Below are positions 30,901 through 40,360 of a stretch of DNA of 64,000 nucleotides, piece after piece. Within the stretch, counting starts at the first letter, position 1. Every line of letters begins with the position of its first letter. A program made the position numbers and the translations under genes. Below the pieces are notes generated by a model. The model saw only the letters and a program-made list of their open reading frames with translations. It was not told the origin of the DNA and did no database searches. This DNA is from Rufibacter sp. XAAS-G3-1 (GTDB lineage: Bacteria > Bacteroidota > Bacteroidia > Cytophagales > Hymenobacteraceae), in the NCBI RefSeq assembly GCF_013623775.1, contig NZ_JABFAM010000008.1:1-64000 (forward strand), in the 5' to 3' direction.

Positions 30901-33900
30901 AGCGTTTCTTGTCACGGTAAATTCCTTCCCCTCGTACTGTTTCAATCCTTGTTCTTCTGGAAAAGCTACTGGAAGTCCCCTGCCAAAGAGTGATTTTCTC
31001 GCGAAGTAGCTGTTTCAATCCTTGTTCTTCTGGAAAAGCTACTGGAAGTTTAATAAACCTAAATCGGTGAACTCTATTACTCTGTTGTGTTTCAATCCTT
31101 GTTCTTCTGGAAAAGCTACTGGAAGTTGTATGTAAATGAATACATATCTTTGTTACGAAGATGTTTCAATCCTTGTTCTTCTGGAAAAGCTACTGGAAGA
31201 GTAGAATTTTGTACAAGAGAAGAATTTGAAACACTTCGTTTCAATCCTTGTTCTTCTGGAAAAGCTACTGGAAGGCTTAGGGGGCACCATGAAAGACACC
31301 AGTAAGTTTCGTTTCAATCCTTGTTCTTCTGGAAAAGCTACTGGAAGGCTTAGGGGGCACCATGAAAGACACCAGTAAGTTTCGTTTCAATCCTTGTTCT
31401 TCTGGAAAAGCTACTGGAAGGACGTTGGCGAAACTGGCAAAAATGCCGCTGAACGCGTTTCAATCCTTGTTCTTCTGGAAAAGCTACTGGAAGCGGCAGT
31501 GTGGGAAATAAACTTAATCATTATTTAAATTGTTTCAATCCTTGTTCTTCTGGAAAAGCTACTGGAAGTGTTAGTATGTGCGCAAATCAGATACAAAGCT
31601 GAATTGTTTCAATCCTTGTTCTTCTGGAAAAGCTACTGGAAGTTACAACGTGGCCAGAAACGCCGCCTTTGGTTTTGAGTTTCAATCCTTGTTCTTCTGG
31701 AAAAGCTACTGGAAGGCGGAGCTGCTGCCAATGGACAAACTTATCAATGATGTTTCAATCCTTGTTCTTCTGGAAAAGCTACTGGAAGCTTTGTCGATTT
31801 TCTGGATTTCAAGAGCGTTGGCGGTTTCAATCCTTGTTCTTCTGGAAAAGCTACTGGAAGCGGCGTTTGTTTGTGGCTGGCAACCAGCAAAGGTTTGGTT
31901 TCAATCCTTGTTCTTCTGGAAAAGCTACTGGAAGTTCTTCTGAACGTATAAGCTCTGCTGAGGAGCAACTGTTTCAATCCTTGTTCTTCTGGAAAAGCTA
32001 CTGGAAGTTACGCTCATGCAGACCAGACAAAGTTGCGCGAAATGGGTTTCAATCCTTGTTCTTCTGGAAAAGCTACTGGAAGATTAAGCGTCAGATGTTG
32101 AACAGGTTTCTGGAAAGAAGTTTCAATCCTTGTTCTTCTGGAAAAGCTACTGGAAGACCGACTGCGTGAAGGAATTGATTTCAATTCAGCGGTTTCAATC
32201 CTTGTTCTTCTGGAAAAGCTACTGGAAGGTTTTAAGTGACTTGCTCGCTGTTCTTTCGATGTTTGTTTCAATCCTTGTTCTTCTGGAAAAGCTACTGGAA
32301 GCCTGGACAACACCAAGCAGATCCTTTCCCTGGACGGGTTTCAATCCTTGTTCTTCTGGAAAAGCTACTGGAAGTTGTGAACACATTCAAAATATCCACA
32401 TCGATAATAACGTTTCAATCCTTGTTCTTCTGGAAAAGCTACTGGAAGAGGTTCAGGGCGCCCAACAGGCATGGAACGCAACCCTGTTTCAATCCTTGTT
32501 CTTCTGGAAAAGCTACTGGAAGAATCGGTTTCTGAGTATTTGCAGGACTTGGGAATAAGGTTTCAATCCTTGTTCTTCTGGAAAAGCTACTGGAAGATAT
32601 CAAAGCAGGGTTTGATGAGTGTATGCGGGTGCGTTTCAATCCTTGTTCTTCTGGAAAAGCTACTGGAAGTTTCTCTTCTCCCAGGAATTGAAAGGTTTCA
32701 GGGCGTTTCAATCCTTGTTCTTCTGGAAAAGCTACTGGAAGAGGGGAAAGCCTTCTTTCATTTGCTAGGAAGATAACGTTTCAATCCTTGTTCTTCTGGA
32801 AAAGCTACTGGAAGGCGGCTTTGCTCTACCTCTTCACCGCATGGAAAGCAGTTTCAATCCTTGTTCTTCTGGAAAAGCTACTGGAAGTGCCTTTTGCTGC
32901 GACTAAGTTCCGCACCTATGAGGGTTTCAATCCTTGTTCTTCTGGAAAAGCTACTGGAAGTTTTTTAGATATTGATACAATCAAGATTCTCTTTTTGTTT
33001 CAATCCTTGTTCTTCTGGAAAAGCTACTGGAAGTTGGGGGCATCCTAAGAACTATGACATCAAAGTCAAGTTTCAATCCTTGTTCTTCTGGAAAAGCTAC
33101 TGGAAGGGCGTTTCTGTTCTGATAACTGGCCCGATTGGAGTTGGGTTTCAATCCTTGTTCTTCTGGAAAAGCTACTGGAAGTACTATTTTCGATGTATTA
33201 CTTATATAATACGCTGGTTTCAATCCTTGTTCTTCTGGAAAAGCTACTGGAAGGCTTCAAGGTGAAGCCAGGTATTCCGGAAGATGTAGGTTTCAATCCT
33301 TGTTCTTCTGGAAAAGCTACTGGAAGAATCGTAATTTTCGTTACGTAAATAGATGGTTTTCAGTTTCAATCCTTGTTCTTCTGGAAAAGCTACTGGAAGC
33401 TTTTTGCTGAAGTGGGTCAGCTCATCAAATCCGAGTTTCAATCCTTGTTCTTCTGGAAAAGCTACTGGAAGACAAGGTTATTGCGTTCATGCGAAAAGAA
33501 GAAATCAGGTTTCAATCCTTGTTCTTCTGGAAAAGCTACTGGAAGTACAGAAACCTATGTTCATTGGAAAGAGGCTGGTATCCGTTTCAATCCTTGTTCT
33601 TCTGGAAAAGCTACTGGAAGGCGGTTCCAGGTGATATGGTTATAGCGGGAAAGCAAAGTTTCAATCCTTGTTCTTCTGGAAAAGCTACTGGAAGAGAGCT
33701 GGAAAATGAGAAAACCTATGGAACAGAAAGGTTTCAATCCTTGTTCTTCTGGAAAAGCTACTGGAAGCTTTGTACCCGCCATGATCCAAATGAAAAACGG
33801 ATGGTTTCAATCCTTGTTCTTCTGGAAAAGCTACTGGAAGCACCTATAAGAACATCTAGCCATGGGCACTGAAAATGTTTCAATCCTTGTTCTTCTGGAA

Positions 33901-36900
33901 AAGCTACTGGAAGTGGTATTGATGTTGTTTCAGGAACGGTTGGTGGATCGTTTCAATCCTTGTTCTTCTGGAAAAGCTACTGGAAGTATTCACCAATATT
34001 TTACACATGGAAAACAACACAGGTTTCAATCCTTGTTCTTCTGGAAAAGCTACTGGAAGAGCAACTTGTTGATGAACGAATTATCAATTTGGAATGTTTC
34101 AATCCTTGTTCTTCTGGAAAAGCTACTGGAAGTTTTGCGCGACGCATGGCATAGACCGCTTCAATCTATCGTTTCAATCCTTGTTCTTCTGGAAAAGCTA
34201 CTGGAAGGCGTTGGGCCGTGAGTTTGCGGCTCCGTAGAAGTGGTAGTTTCAATCCTTGTTCTTCTGGAAAAGCTACTGGAAGACGCGCTGCTTATGCCGA
34301 ACGAGGGCGTGATGCCGGGTTTCAATCCTTGTTCTTCTGGAAAAGCTACTGGAAGCTGACCAGGGGTGGGGTGAAACCTACTGAGGCCGCGTTTCAATCC
34401 TTGTTCTTCTGGAAAAGCTACTGGAAGAATACTGCTTACGCCAGGGCCTGTATGCGTGACTGCGTTTCAATCCTTGTTCTTCTGGAAAAGCTACTGGAAG
34501 TGAAGAAACGGCTGAAGTTACTTACGTACCTGAATTGTTTCAATCCTTGTTCTTCTGGAAAAGCTACTGGAAGTATCAAAGTAGAACGAACCCAAACTAG
34601 CCTCTGCGGGTTTCAATCCTTGTTCTTCTGGAAAAGCTACTGGAAGTATAGCAAGTTTACCGGGCGGTAGTCTTGGCGGGAGTTTCAATCCTTGTTCTTC
34701 TGGAAAAGCTACTGGAAGTTAGAAATTCTGCGGTTTTCATTGTGCTGTTTTTAGGTTTCAATCCTTGTTCTTCTGGAAAAGCTACTGGAAGAACGGTAGC
34801 CTTGCCTGGGGAACTCCCTAATTTCGAGTTTCAATCCTTGTTCTTCTGGAAAAGCTACTGGAAGCGCTTCTATTAGCTTCCAATCAAGATCTTCTTTTAA
34901 GTTTCAATCCTTGTTCTTCTGGAAAAGCTACTGGAAGATCTATTACCTTTGATTTTTCGGGCGGCACAACCCTGGTTTCAATCCTTGTTCTTCTGGAAAA
35001 GCTACTGGAAGATGAGGTGATATTCCCGCTTGTGGAGGCATTCCATGGTTTCAATCCTTGTTCTTCTGGAAAAGCTACTGGAAGTCAAACACCCGCAATC
35101 CCCAGTCTACCGGGGCTAGGGTTTCAATCCTTGTTCTTCTGGAAAAGCTACTGGAAGAAATTTTAGAAATGCTTCCTCCCCCTTTTCTGCCTCTTGTTTC
35201 AATCCTTGTTCTTCTGGAAAAGCTACTGGAAGAAGTTCTGCACGTATCTGCTCATAGAAACATTAGTGTTTCAATCCTTGTTCTTCTGGAAAAGCTACTG
35301 GAAGATTTCGACAACCCCGGCACTCTAAGGGTAGGCTATCGTTTCAATCCTTGTTCTTCTGGAAAAGCTACTGGAAGAATAGTTGGGCGCGGGTATGAAC
35401 TACATAAAGCTTAGTTTCAATCCTTGTTCTTCTGGAAAAGCTACTGGAAGTTTTGGAATACGTGAGGGGTATTGTATAATGTCAATGTTTCAATCCTTGT
35501 TCTTCTGGAAAAGCTACTGGAAGTTCCAGCCCGATTGAAGAGCTTGTTGCCAACATGGAGTTTCAATCCTTGTTCTTCTGGAAAAGCTACTGGAAGAAGC
35601 CGCCAAAAAGAAGGCTTTTAAGAAGGTTTTGAGTTTCAATCCTTGTTCTTCTGGAAAAGCTACTGGAAGAGTACTATCTGTACGGCTCTTTGCGCTTTGA
35701 CTGCCGTTTCAATCCTTGTTCTTCTGGAAAAGCTACTGGAAGAAGAATTTGAAACACTTCTAAAAGTAGCCACCAATTGTTTCAATCCTTGTTCTTCTGG
35801 AAAAGCTACTGGAAGTCACAAAAATAGACTTCAACCCAGAGAATGATAAAGAGTTTCAATCCTTGTTCTTCTGGAAAAGCTACTGGAAGAGATTTTATTC
35901 TTACGCGTGTACTTTGCGCTGATAAGTTTCAATCCTTGTTCTTCTGGAAAAGCTACTGGAAGAACCGGAACAGATATTTTGTCCCTGACAAAAGCAGGGT
36001 TTCAATCCTTGTTCTTCTGGAAAAGCTACTGGAAGAAAGTGATTTGCCCTGTTCTTTGGAAATAAGCCTGGGTTTCAATCCTTGTTCTTCTGGAAAAGCT
36101 ACTGGAAGCTTTACGGGATGGTGACAGGTCTTTATACCGGCCAGTTTCAATCCTTGTTCTTCTGGAAAAGCTACTGGAAGCCCCTGGGTTTAGCTTTGAC
36201 AACATTAAGAAAATAAGTGTTTCAATCCTTGTTCTTCTGGAAAAGCTACTGGAAGTCACAGGCTTTGGCGCAAGAAAGCCTGACCATGATGTTTCAATCC
36301 TTGTTCTTCTGGAAAAGCTACTGGAAGAGCCCGGCTAGGTAGCAAGAAACAAATAGATGCCTGGTTTCAATCCTTGTTCTTCTGGAAAAGCTACTGGAAG
36401 GGTTTCGGCATCTTTGCCGGTGTTCCCTATCAGGAGTTTCAATCCTTGTTCTTCTGGAAAAGCTACTGGAAGAACGGTAGCCCATTCGCCTGTAAGACGG
36501 GCAAGGCAGTTTCAATCCTTGTTCTTCTGGAAAAGCTACTGGAAGGAGGCCGGGGCGAAGATACTTAGTTTCATTGGCGGGTTTCAATCCTTGTTCTTCT
36601 GGAAAAGCTACTGGAAGGTAGTCTCACCCGTAATAAGGAAATAAGAAGTATCCCGGTTTCAATCCTTGTTCTTCTGGAAAAGCTACTGGAAGTTGTGCAG
36701 GAAAACGGGCAACGGTTTATCAGGTTGGGTGTTTCAATCCTTGTTCTTCTGGAAAAGCTACTGGAAGCTCAGCATCTACGCCGTGGGCATGGTACAGGTC
36801 ATGGTTTCAATCCTTGTTCTTCTGGAAAAGCTACTGGAAGGGTTCTGCGCCGTGGCGTTGCCAGACGTGTACACATGTTTCAATCCTTGTTCTTCTGGAA

Positions 36901-37352
36901 AAGCTACTGGAAGTGAAGTCGAGTACCGTGCACCGGCATTACAAGTTCAGTTTCAATCCTTGTTCTTCTGGAAAAGCTACTGGAAGATTGGGGCGTTGAT
37001 ATTGATTGGCCGGAAGAGGAAGGTTTCAATCCTTGTTCTTCTGGAAAAGCTACTGGAAGAGTGTCACACAGGCCGTTTATCGGGGGTTCTGCCGTGTTTC
37101 AATCCTTGTTCTTCTGGAAAAGCTACTGGAAGCTTTGGCTCGCTCCACGTAGGCAGCGTGCGCCTTTTTGTTTCAATCCTTGTTCTTCTGGAAAAGCTAC
37201 TGGAAGGTACACCTTCAGGGGGGTATCATATCATTTACCGGAGTTTCAATCCTTGTTCTTCTGGAAAAGCTACTGGAAGATGTTCAGGCTTTCTTCAGCC
37301 AATAAGCTTGAGCCGGTTTCAATCCTTGTTCTTCTGGAAAAGCTACTGGAAG
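27855..37352 (-). CRISPR. Type I-B CRISPR array, about 130 repeats
   Basis: I count 130 copies of a 37-bp repeat (plus strand GTTTCAATCCTTG ... AGCTACTGGAAG) and 129 spacers of about 35-38 bases; the period averages 73 bases. All copies look identical on reading. On the minus strand the repeat ends GGATTGAAAC, the usual 8-nt handle (AUUGAAAC) of type I-B crRNAs, and the leader lies at the right end beside cas4, so transcription is right to left. One spacer is duplicated (31275-31310 and 31348-31383), two spacers overlap by 18 bases (31200-31237 and 35743-35778), and one is a perfect terminator hairpin (30539-30573). The repeat has no stop codon in several frames, which creates long false reading frames. 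Confidence 0.98.
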
Positions 37353-37548
37353 TCGTGGTTATTCGGTAACGGTTGATTTTCAGTTAGATATCTGTTATTT
37401 GTTAAAGCCCAATTTCCTGTTTTACAATATGTCAAGGAGCATAATTTCATACCTTTATACGGTTTTTCCGAATAAATTTCTTTTTGATAATCAATAAGTT
37501 ACACCTTGTTTTTGGGTTGCCAAAAATAAATCTGTATCCGGAAAGGAT
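37353..37548 (-). promoter_or_regulatory. CRISPR leader
   Basis: An AT-rich segment between the newest repeat and the cas4 stop codon. Read on the minus strand it has runs of A and T and a TATTTTTG box (TAnnTTTG type) about 165 bases before the first repeat. Its position next to the adaptation genes and at the end opposite the decayed repeats supports the leader assignment. Confidence 0.8.
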
Positions 37549-38121
37549 CTATTTGATGCAGATATTCCGGTATGTGCAATCTAAACACCTTTTGCGACAC
37601 TTGGTAGCCTTGGGGAAATAGTTTTGGTCAATAATCGTGTATATCTGGTTGGCGCAATGCTCCACCTCCTGTTTGTCTGTAATAGTGATGGGTACTTCTA
37701 TTAGTTTATTCTGGCTCCTGGTGTATACCAAGTACCCGCGGTTTACCTCTTTTCCGAAATTCTTTTCTATGAGCCAAGCATAGCAGTAGAGTTGCGTGCG
37801 GTACGTCTCGTATACTTTGTCTTTGTACTGGGCAAACTTATAATCCAGCGGAGCCATGGTGTCGTCTTGCAATAAAAGCACTTCATCAACGCGACCGCGG
37901 AGCAGATCGTTGGTCAGGTATTGGTCTGCAAATTTCTCCTGTACGCCAATCTTTTTGCGCAGGTAATCTTTGTTGCGCTCCAACTTCAGGTCGTGTACCT
38001 CGCGGCCCCGCATGACTTTGTAGTTCTTCGTCTCGTACTGCGGAATACCCAGCACATACTCAAAGTAGGTGAACCGGGGGCAGTACAGAAATTCAATGAT
38101 ATGAGAAGGAGTCAGGCTCAT
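37549..38121 (-). CDS. cas4: CRISPR-associated exonuclease Cas4
   Basis: 190 residues. The four iron-sulphur cysteines are visible: C14 (EFLYCPRF) and the C-terminal CRKRCLDCTYRNIC. The RecB-like nuclease core has GRVDEVLL near 76 and MAPLDYKFAQYK (Asp and Lys of the active site) near 89-100. Cas4 trims prespacers and helps choose those with the correct PAM. It is the last gene of the operon, 6 bases after cas2, and borders the leader. Confidence 0.95.
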   Translation of the reverse strand: MSLTPSHIIEFLYCPRFTYFEYVLGIPQYETKNYKVMRGREVHDLKLERNKDYLRKKIGVQEKFADQYLTNDLLRGRVDEVLLLQDDTMAPLDYKFAQYKDKVYETYRTQLYCYAWLIEKNFGKEVNRGYLVYTRSQNKLIEVPITITDKQEVEHCANQIYTIIDQNYFPKATKCRKRCLDCTYRNICIK

Positions 38122-38127
38122 AATGGT

Positions 38128-38418
38128 TCAGAAAAACAGGGCTCTTACTTCGTCCGAAATCAAATCCTTGTCAAAGGCTTGCCCCAGAAGTTCTGTCTGC
38201 TGAAGCTCTGTTTTGTTCATCGGGAAGATGTAGACGCTGTCTTCTTCCTCATCAATGTAATCTTCTATCTGCAACCGTAACGTGTCTTTCTCATGGGCAT
38301 TCAGGGAGCCAAGAAACACGGAGAACTGCACCCGGTAAAGCCCCGCCTGCTTACAAAGCTTTGCCACTTTGGTGCGGTTGCGATCGTTCTTGATGTCATA
38401 TAGTACCCAAATAATCAT
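38128..38418 (-). CDS. cas2: CRISPR adaptation protein Cas2
   Basis: 96 residues with the ferredoxin-like fold of Cas2: MIIWVLYDIKNDRNRTKVAKLC (conserved Asp at strand 1), GLYRVQFSVFLGSL and DSVYIFPM. It joins two Cas1 dimers in the integrase complex. Its start overlaps the cas1 stop by 4 bases. Confidence 0.95.
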   Translation of the reverse strand: MIIWVLYDIKNDRNRTKVAKLCKQAGLYRVQFSVFLGSLNAHEKDTLRLQIEDYIDEEEDSVYIFPMNKTELQQTELLGQAFDKDLISDEVRALFF

Positions 38419-39413
38419 GCCTTCTGAATTAAGCTGTTGGCAAACGTATGGGCGTCATACTGGATGGTGTTGCTGCGGGTCTGGTTTTTGCCTTTGTAGC
38501 GGATGGTTTCTTCATCAAAGTATTTGTTGAAGGCGGCCACCAACAGGGCTTTCCCCTCATTGTTGAGCGAGTAACCGTTGGTGATTTGGTCTGAGTGGAT
38601 TTTGTTTACCTTCTTGCCCGAGAATAAACGGAAAACAACTGTCTCGGCATAGATGCGGTAGGGTTCTATGAAATCATATACAAAGCTGAGTTGGTTGTAA
38701 TCATCCCGGTGCAGGAAGCCCAGGTAAGGGTCCAATCCAGCTATGATAAGGGCTTTTTCTATTTTGCTGTACAAGATGCCAAAAGCATAATTCAGGAAAG
38801 CGTTAAATGGGTCTTTGGCCGGGCGGCTGCTCCGGCCACTGAACTGGTGCTCCTTGGTGAGTACGTAACTCAATGTCTCAAAGTAAAGCCTGCCGGCCGT
38901 GCCTTCCAGCCCCCGCAAGGTGTCGGCGATGTCCGCTACGCGCTCCGCCTGTAAAGATGAAATAGAGATTGCCAACGCCTCCAGCCGGGCAGTTTTGTCG
39001 TTCAGGTAATCGGCCTGCGGGGTGCGGTGCTTCTTCAGATCCTGGATAAAGTCCCGCTGGTTTTCTAACTTGGTCAGCAGCCAGGCCTTGGTCCAGTCAA
39101 CTCCGGTCTTGTTCAGGCTGGCCTCCAGTTGGCATTTGCGTATTTTGGTGGTGCTGCCCAACTTGCTATGCCACACCCGCCCCAGCGGGTGGCCGTCTTT
39201 CTCAGTGAATACAATATCCACGTTGTTTAAGATTGCCAGCCTGATGGCATCGGTGCTGAGGGCCGCCCCGGTGGTCATGATAATGCTGGTTACCTTGGAG
39301 GCGGCGAAGTGGTGCTTCTTTATATCATTGGTTTCTTTCTCCCTGATGCGCACCTCAAATAGCTCGTCCTTGATATGCACATAGGTACCGTACGTATTAA
39401 TGTGTAGTTGCAT
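38415..39413 (-). CDS. cas1: CRISPR integrase Cas1 (type I-B)
   Basis: 332 residues. The metal-binding Glu is in GTAGRLYFETLSYVL, and the His and second acidic residue lie in LGFLHRDDYNQLSFVYDFIEPYR. The N-terminal beta domain starts MQLHINTYGTYVHIKDELFEVR. Cas1 with Cas2 inserts new spacers at the leader end. A gap of 185 bases containing a palindrome (39521-39557) separates it from cas6, so the adaptation genes may have an additional promoter. Confidence 0.96.
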   Translation of the reverse strand: MQLHINTYGTYVHIKDELFEVRIREKETNDIKKHHFAASKVTSIIMTTGAALSTDAIRLAILNNVDIVFTEKDGHPLGRVWHSKLGSTTKIRKCQLEASLNKTGVDWTKAWLLTKLENQRDFIQDLKKHRTPQADYLNDKTARLEALAISISSLQAERVADIADTLRGLEGTAGRLYFETLSYVLTKEHQFSGRSSRPAKDPFNAFLNYAFGILYSKIEKALIIAGLDPYLGFLHRDDYNQLSFVYDFIEPYRIYAETVVFRLFSGKKVNKIHSDQITNGYSLNNEGKALLVAAFNKYFDEETIRYKGKNQTRSNTIQYDAHTFANSLIQKA

Positions 39414-39520
39414 AGACTTATTGAAGACAAAAGAAAAACCTGTTTAGATAATTTAGCATTAGCTGCGCTTGCCTTTTCCCTTGTCATTGGCTTAGGCAGC
39501 ATTTTACTAGATGTTTGACT

Positions 39521-39557
39521 GTTTTAGGTCTGTTTTCCGTAAAACTGACTTAAAACA
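39521..39557. repeat. Dispersed palindrome between cas6 and cas1
   Basis: GTTTTAGGTCTGTTTTCCG then AAAACTGACTTAAAACAGC; a member of the 37-bp palindrome family. It could partly terminate transcripts coming from cas6 into cas1. Confidence 0.6.
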
Positions 39558-39598
39558 GCTTTGATAGGTAAGTGCTTCACAAGGGTGGTGGGTAGGTG

Positions 39599-40270
39599 TT
39601 AAACCTTTTTGACCGTCCCAAACCCTCTGGATACTGATTTGCCCAGTCCGGCAAAGTCAGGGAGCAAGGCATTGGTGGTGAAGCCGCCGCTGAAAGCCAG
39701 CATGTGCTGGTCTTTGAAGCGGGTGCTTTTCTCCTGCACCTGCAGGTTTAGCAGAATGCGCTGTTCCTTGGGCAACAGCAGATCAAACGACTTATAAAAC
39801 GCCAGAATGTTACTGATAGCGATGCGCTTCAATTGCTCCTGCCGCTCCTGCACCGACTCCGTTTGCAGGTATCGCCGGTGGTTATCCTGGTTCAGCCCCA
39901 TCCAAAGCGTCTCGTAGCGGTAGTGGTGCAAGTCGCTGTCTACCCCAATGGCCCAGCGTTGGTTCTTGATGTTCTTGCTATAGACTGGGTACACACGCCC
40001 ATCCAACTGCAACTCCTGCACCTTCAGAAACAACGAGGTGAGCAGTTCTGCCCCTTCGTTAATGCCCAGCAGCATGGGCGTTTGGTTTGTTACCTTGTAC
40101 TGCACCAGCGGGTACCGGTAATGGCTCTCGCCGCTCTCCAGGTGGTTGTGCAGCAACGGCGACTGGTCTTTGAACAAGCTGCCGAAATACCCCCGCAGCT
40201 TGTGCGCATCCCGCGTTTTCAGTTGGATTTCTGGGAAGGTGATGGTGGTGGTGTGGAGCGTTTGTTGCAT
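39599..40270 (-). CDS. cas6: CRISPR repeat endoribonuclease Cas6
   Basis: 223 residues with two ferredoxin-like folds and the C-terminal glycine-rich loop GLGKSVSRGFGTVKK that defines Cas6. A catalytic His is likely among His6, His23 and His41-42. It cuts the precursor 8 nt from the repeat end, leaving AUUGAAAC at the 5' end of each crRNA. Base composition is host-like, unlike the AT-rich cas3 and cas8b upstream. Confidence 0.9.
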   Translation of the reverse strand: MQQTLHTTTITFPEIQLKTRDAHKLRGYFGSLFKDQSPLLHNHLESGESHYRYPLVQYKVTNQTPMLLGINEGAELLTSLFLKVQELQLDGRVYPVYSKNIKNQRWAIGVDSDLHHYRYETLWMGLNQDNHRRYLQTESVQERQEQLKRIAISNILAFYKSFDLLLPKEQRILLNLQVQEKSTRFKDQHMLAFSGGFTTNALLPDFAGLGKSVSRGFGTVKKV

Positions 40271-40360
40271 GTTGCCGCTGTGTATGAAATGTTTTAATTG
40301 AAAAAGAGTTTATCTTCCTCCCGTTTTTCAGGATTGGGCAGAATTTGGTCTTCTATCCGA

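Noticed and set aside
27855-37352. Self-targeting spacers against this window
   Set aside because: Apart from the repeat-like spacer at 30611, I noticed no long match to the neighbouring genes, but a full comparison of 129 spacers needs a program; no claim is made.
27938-37376. Many long reading frames on both strands of the CRISPR array
   Set aside because: They are translations of the repeat (FNPCSSGKATG, FQSLFFWKSYWK, LPVAFPEEQGLK) that happens to lack stops in several frames; none has an independent protein signature.
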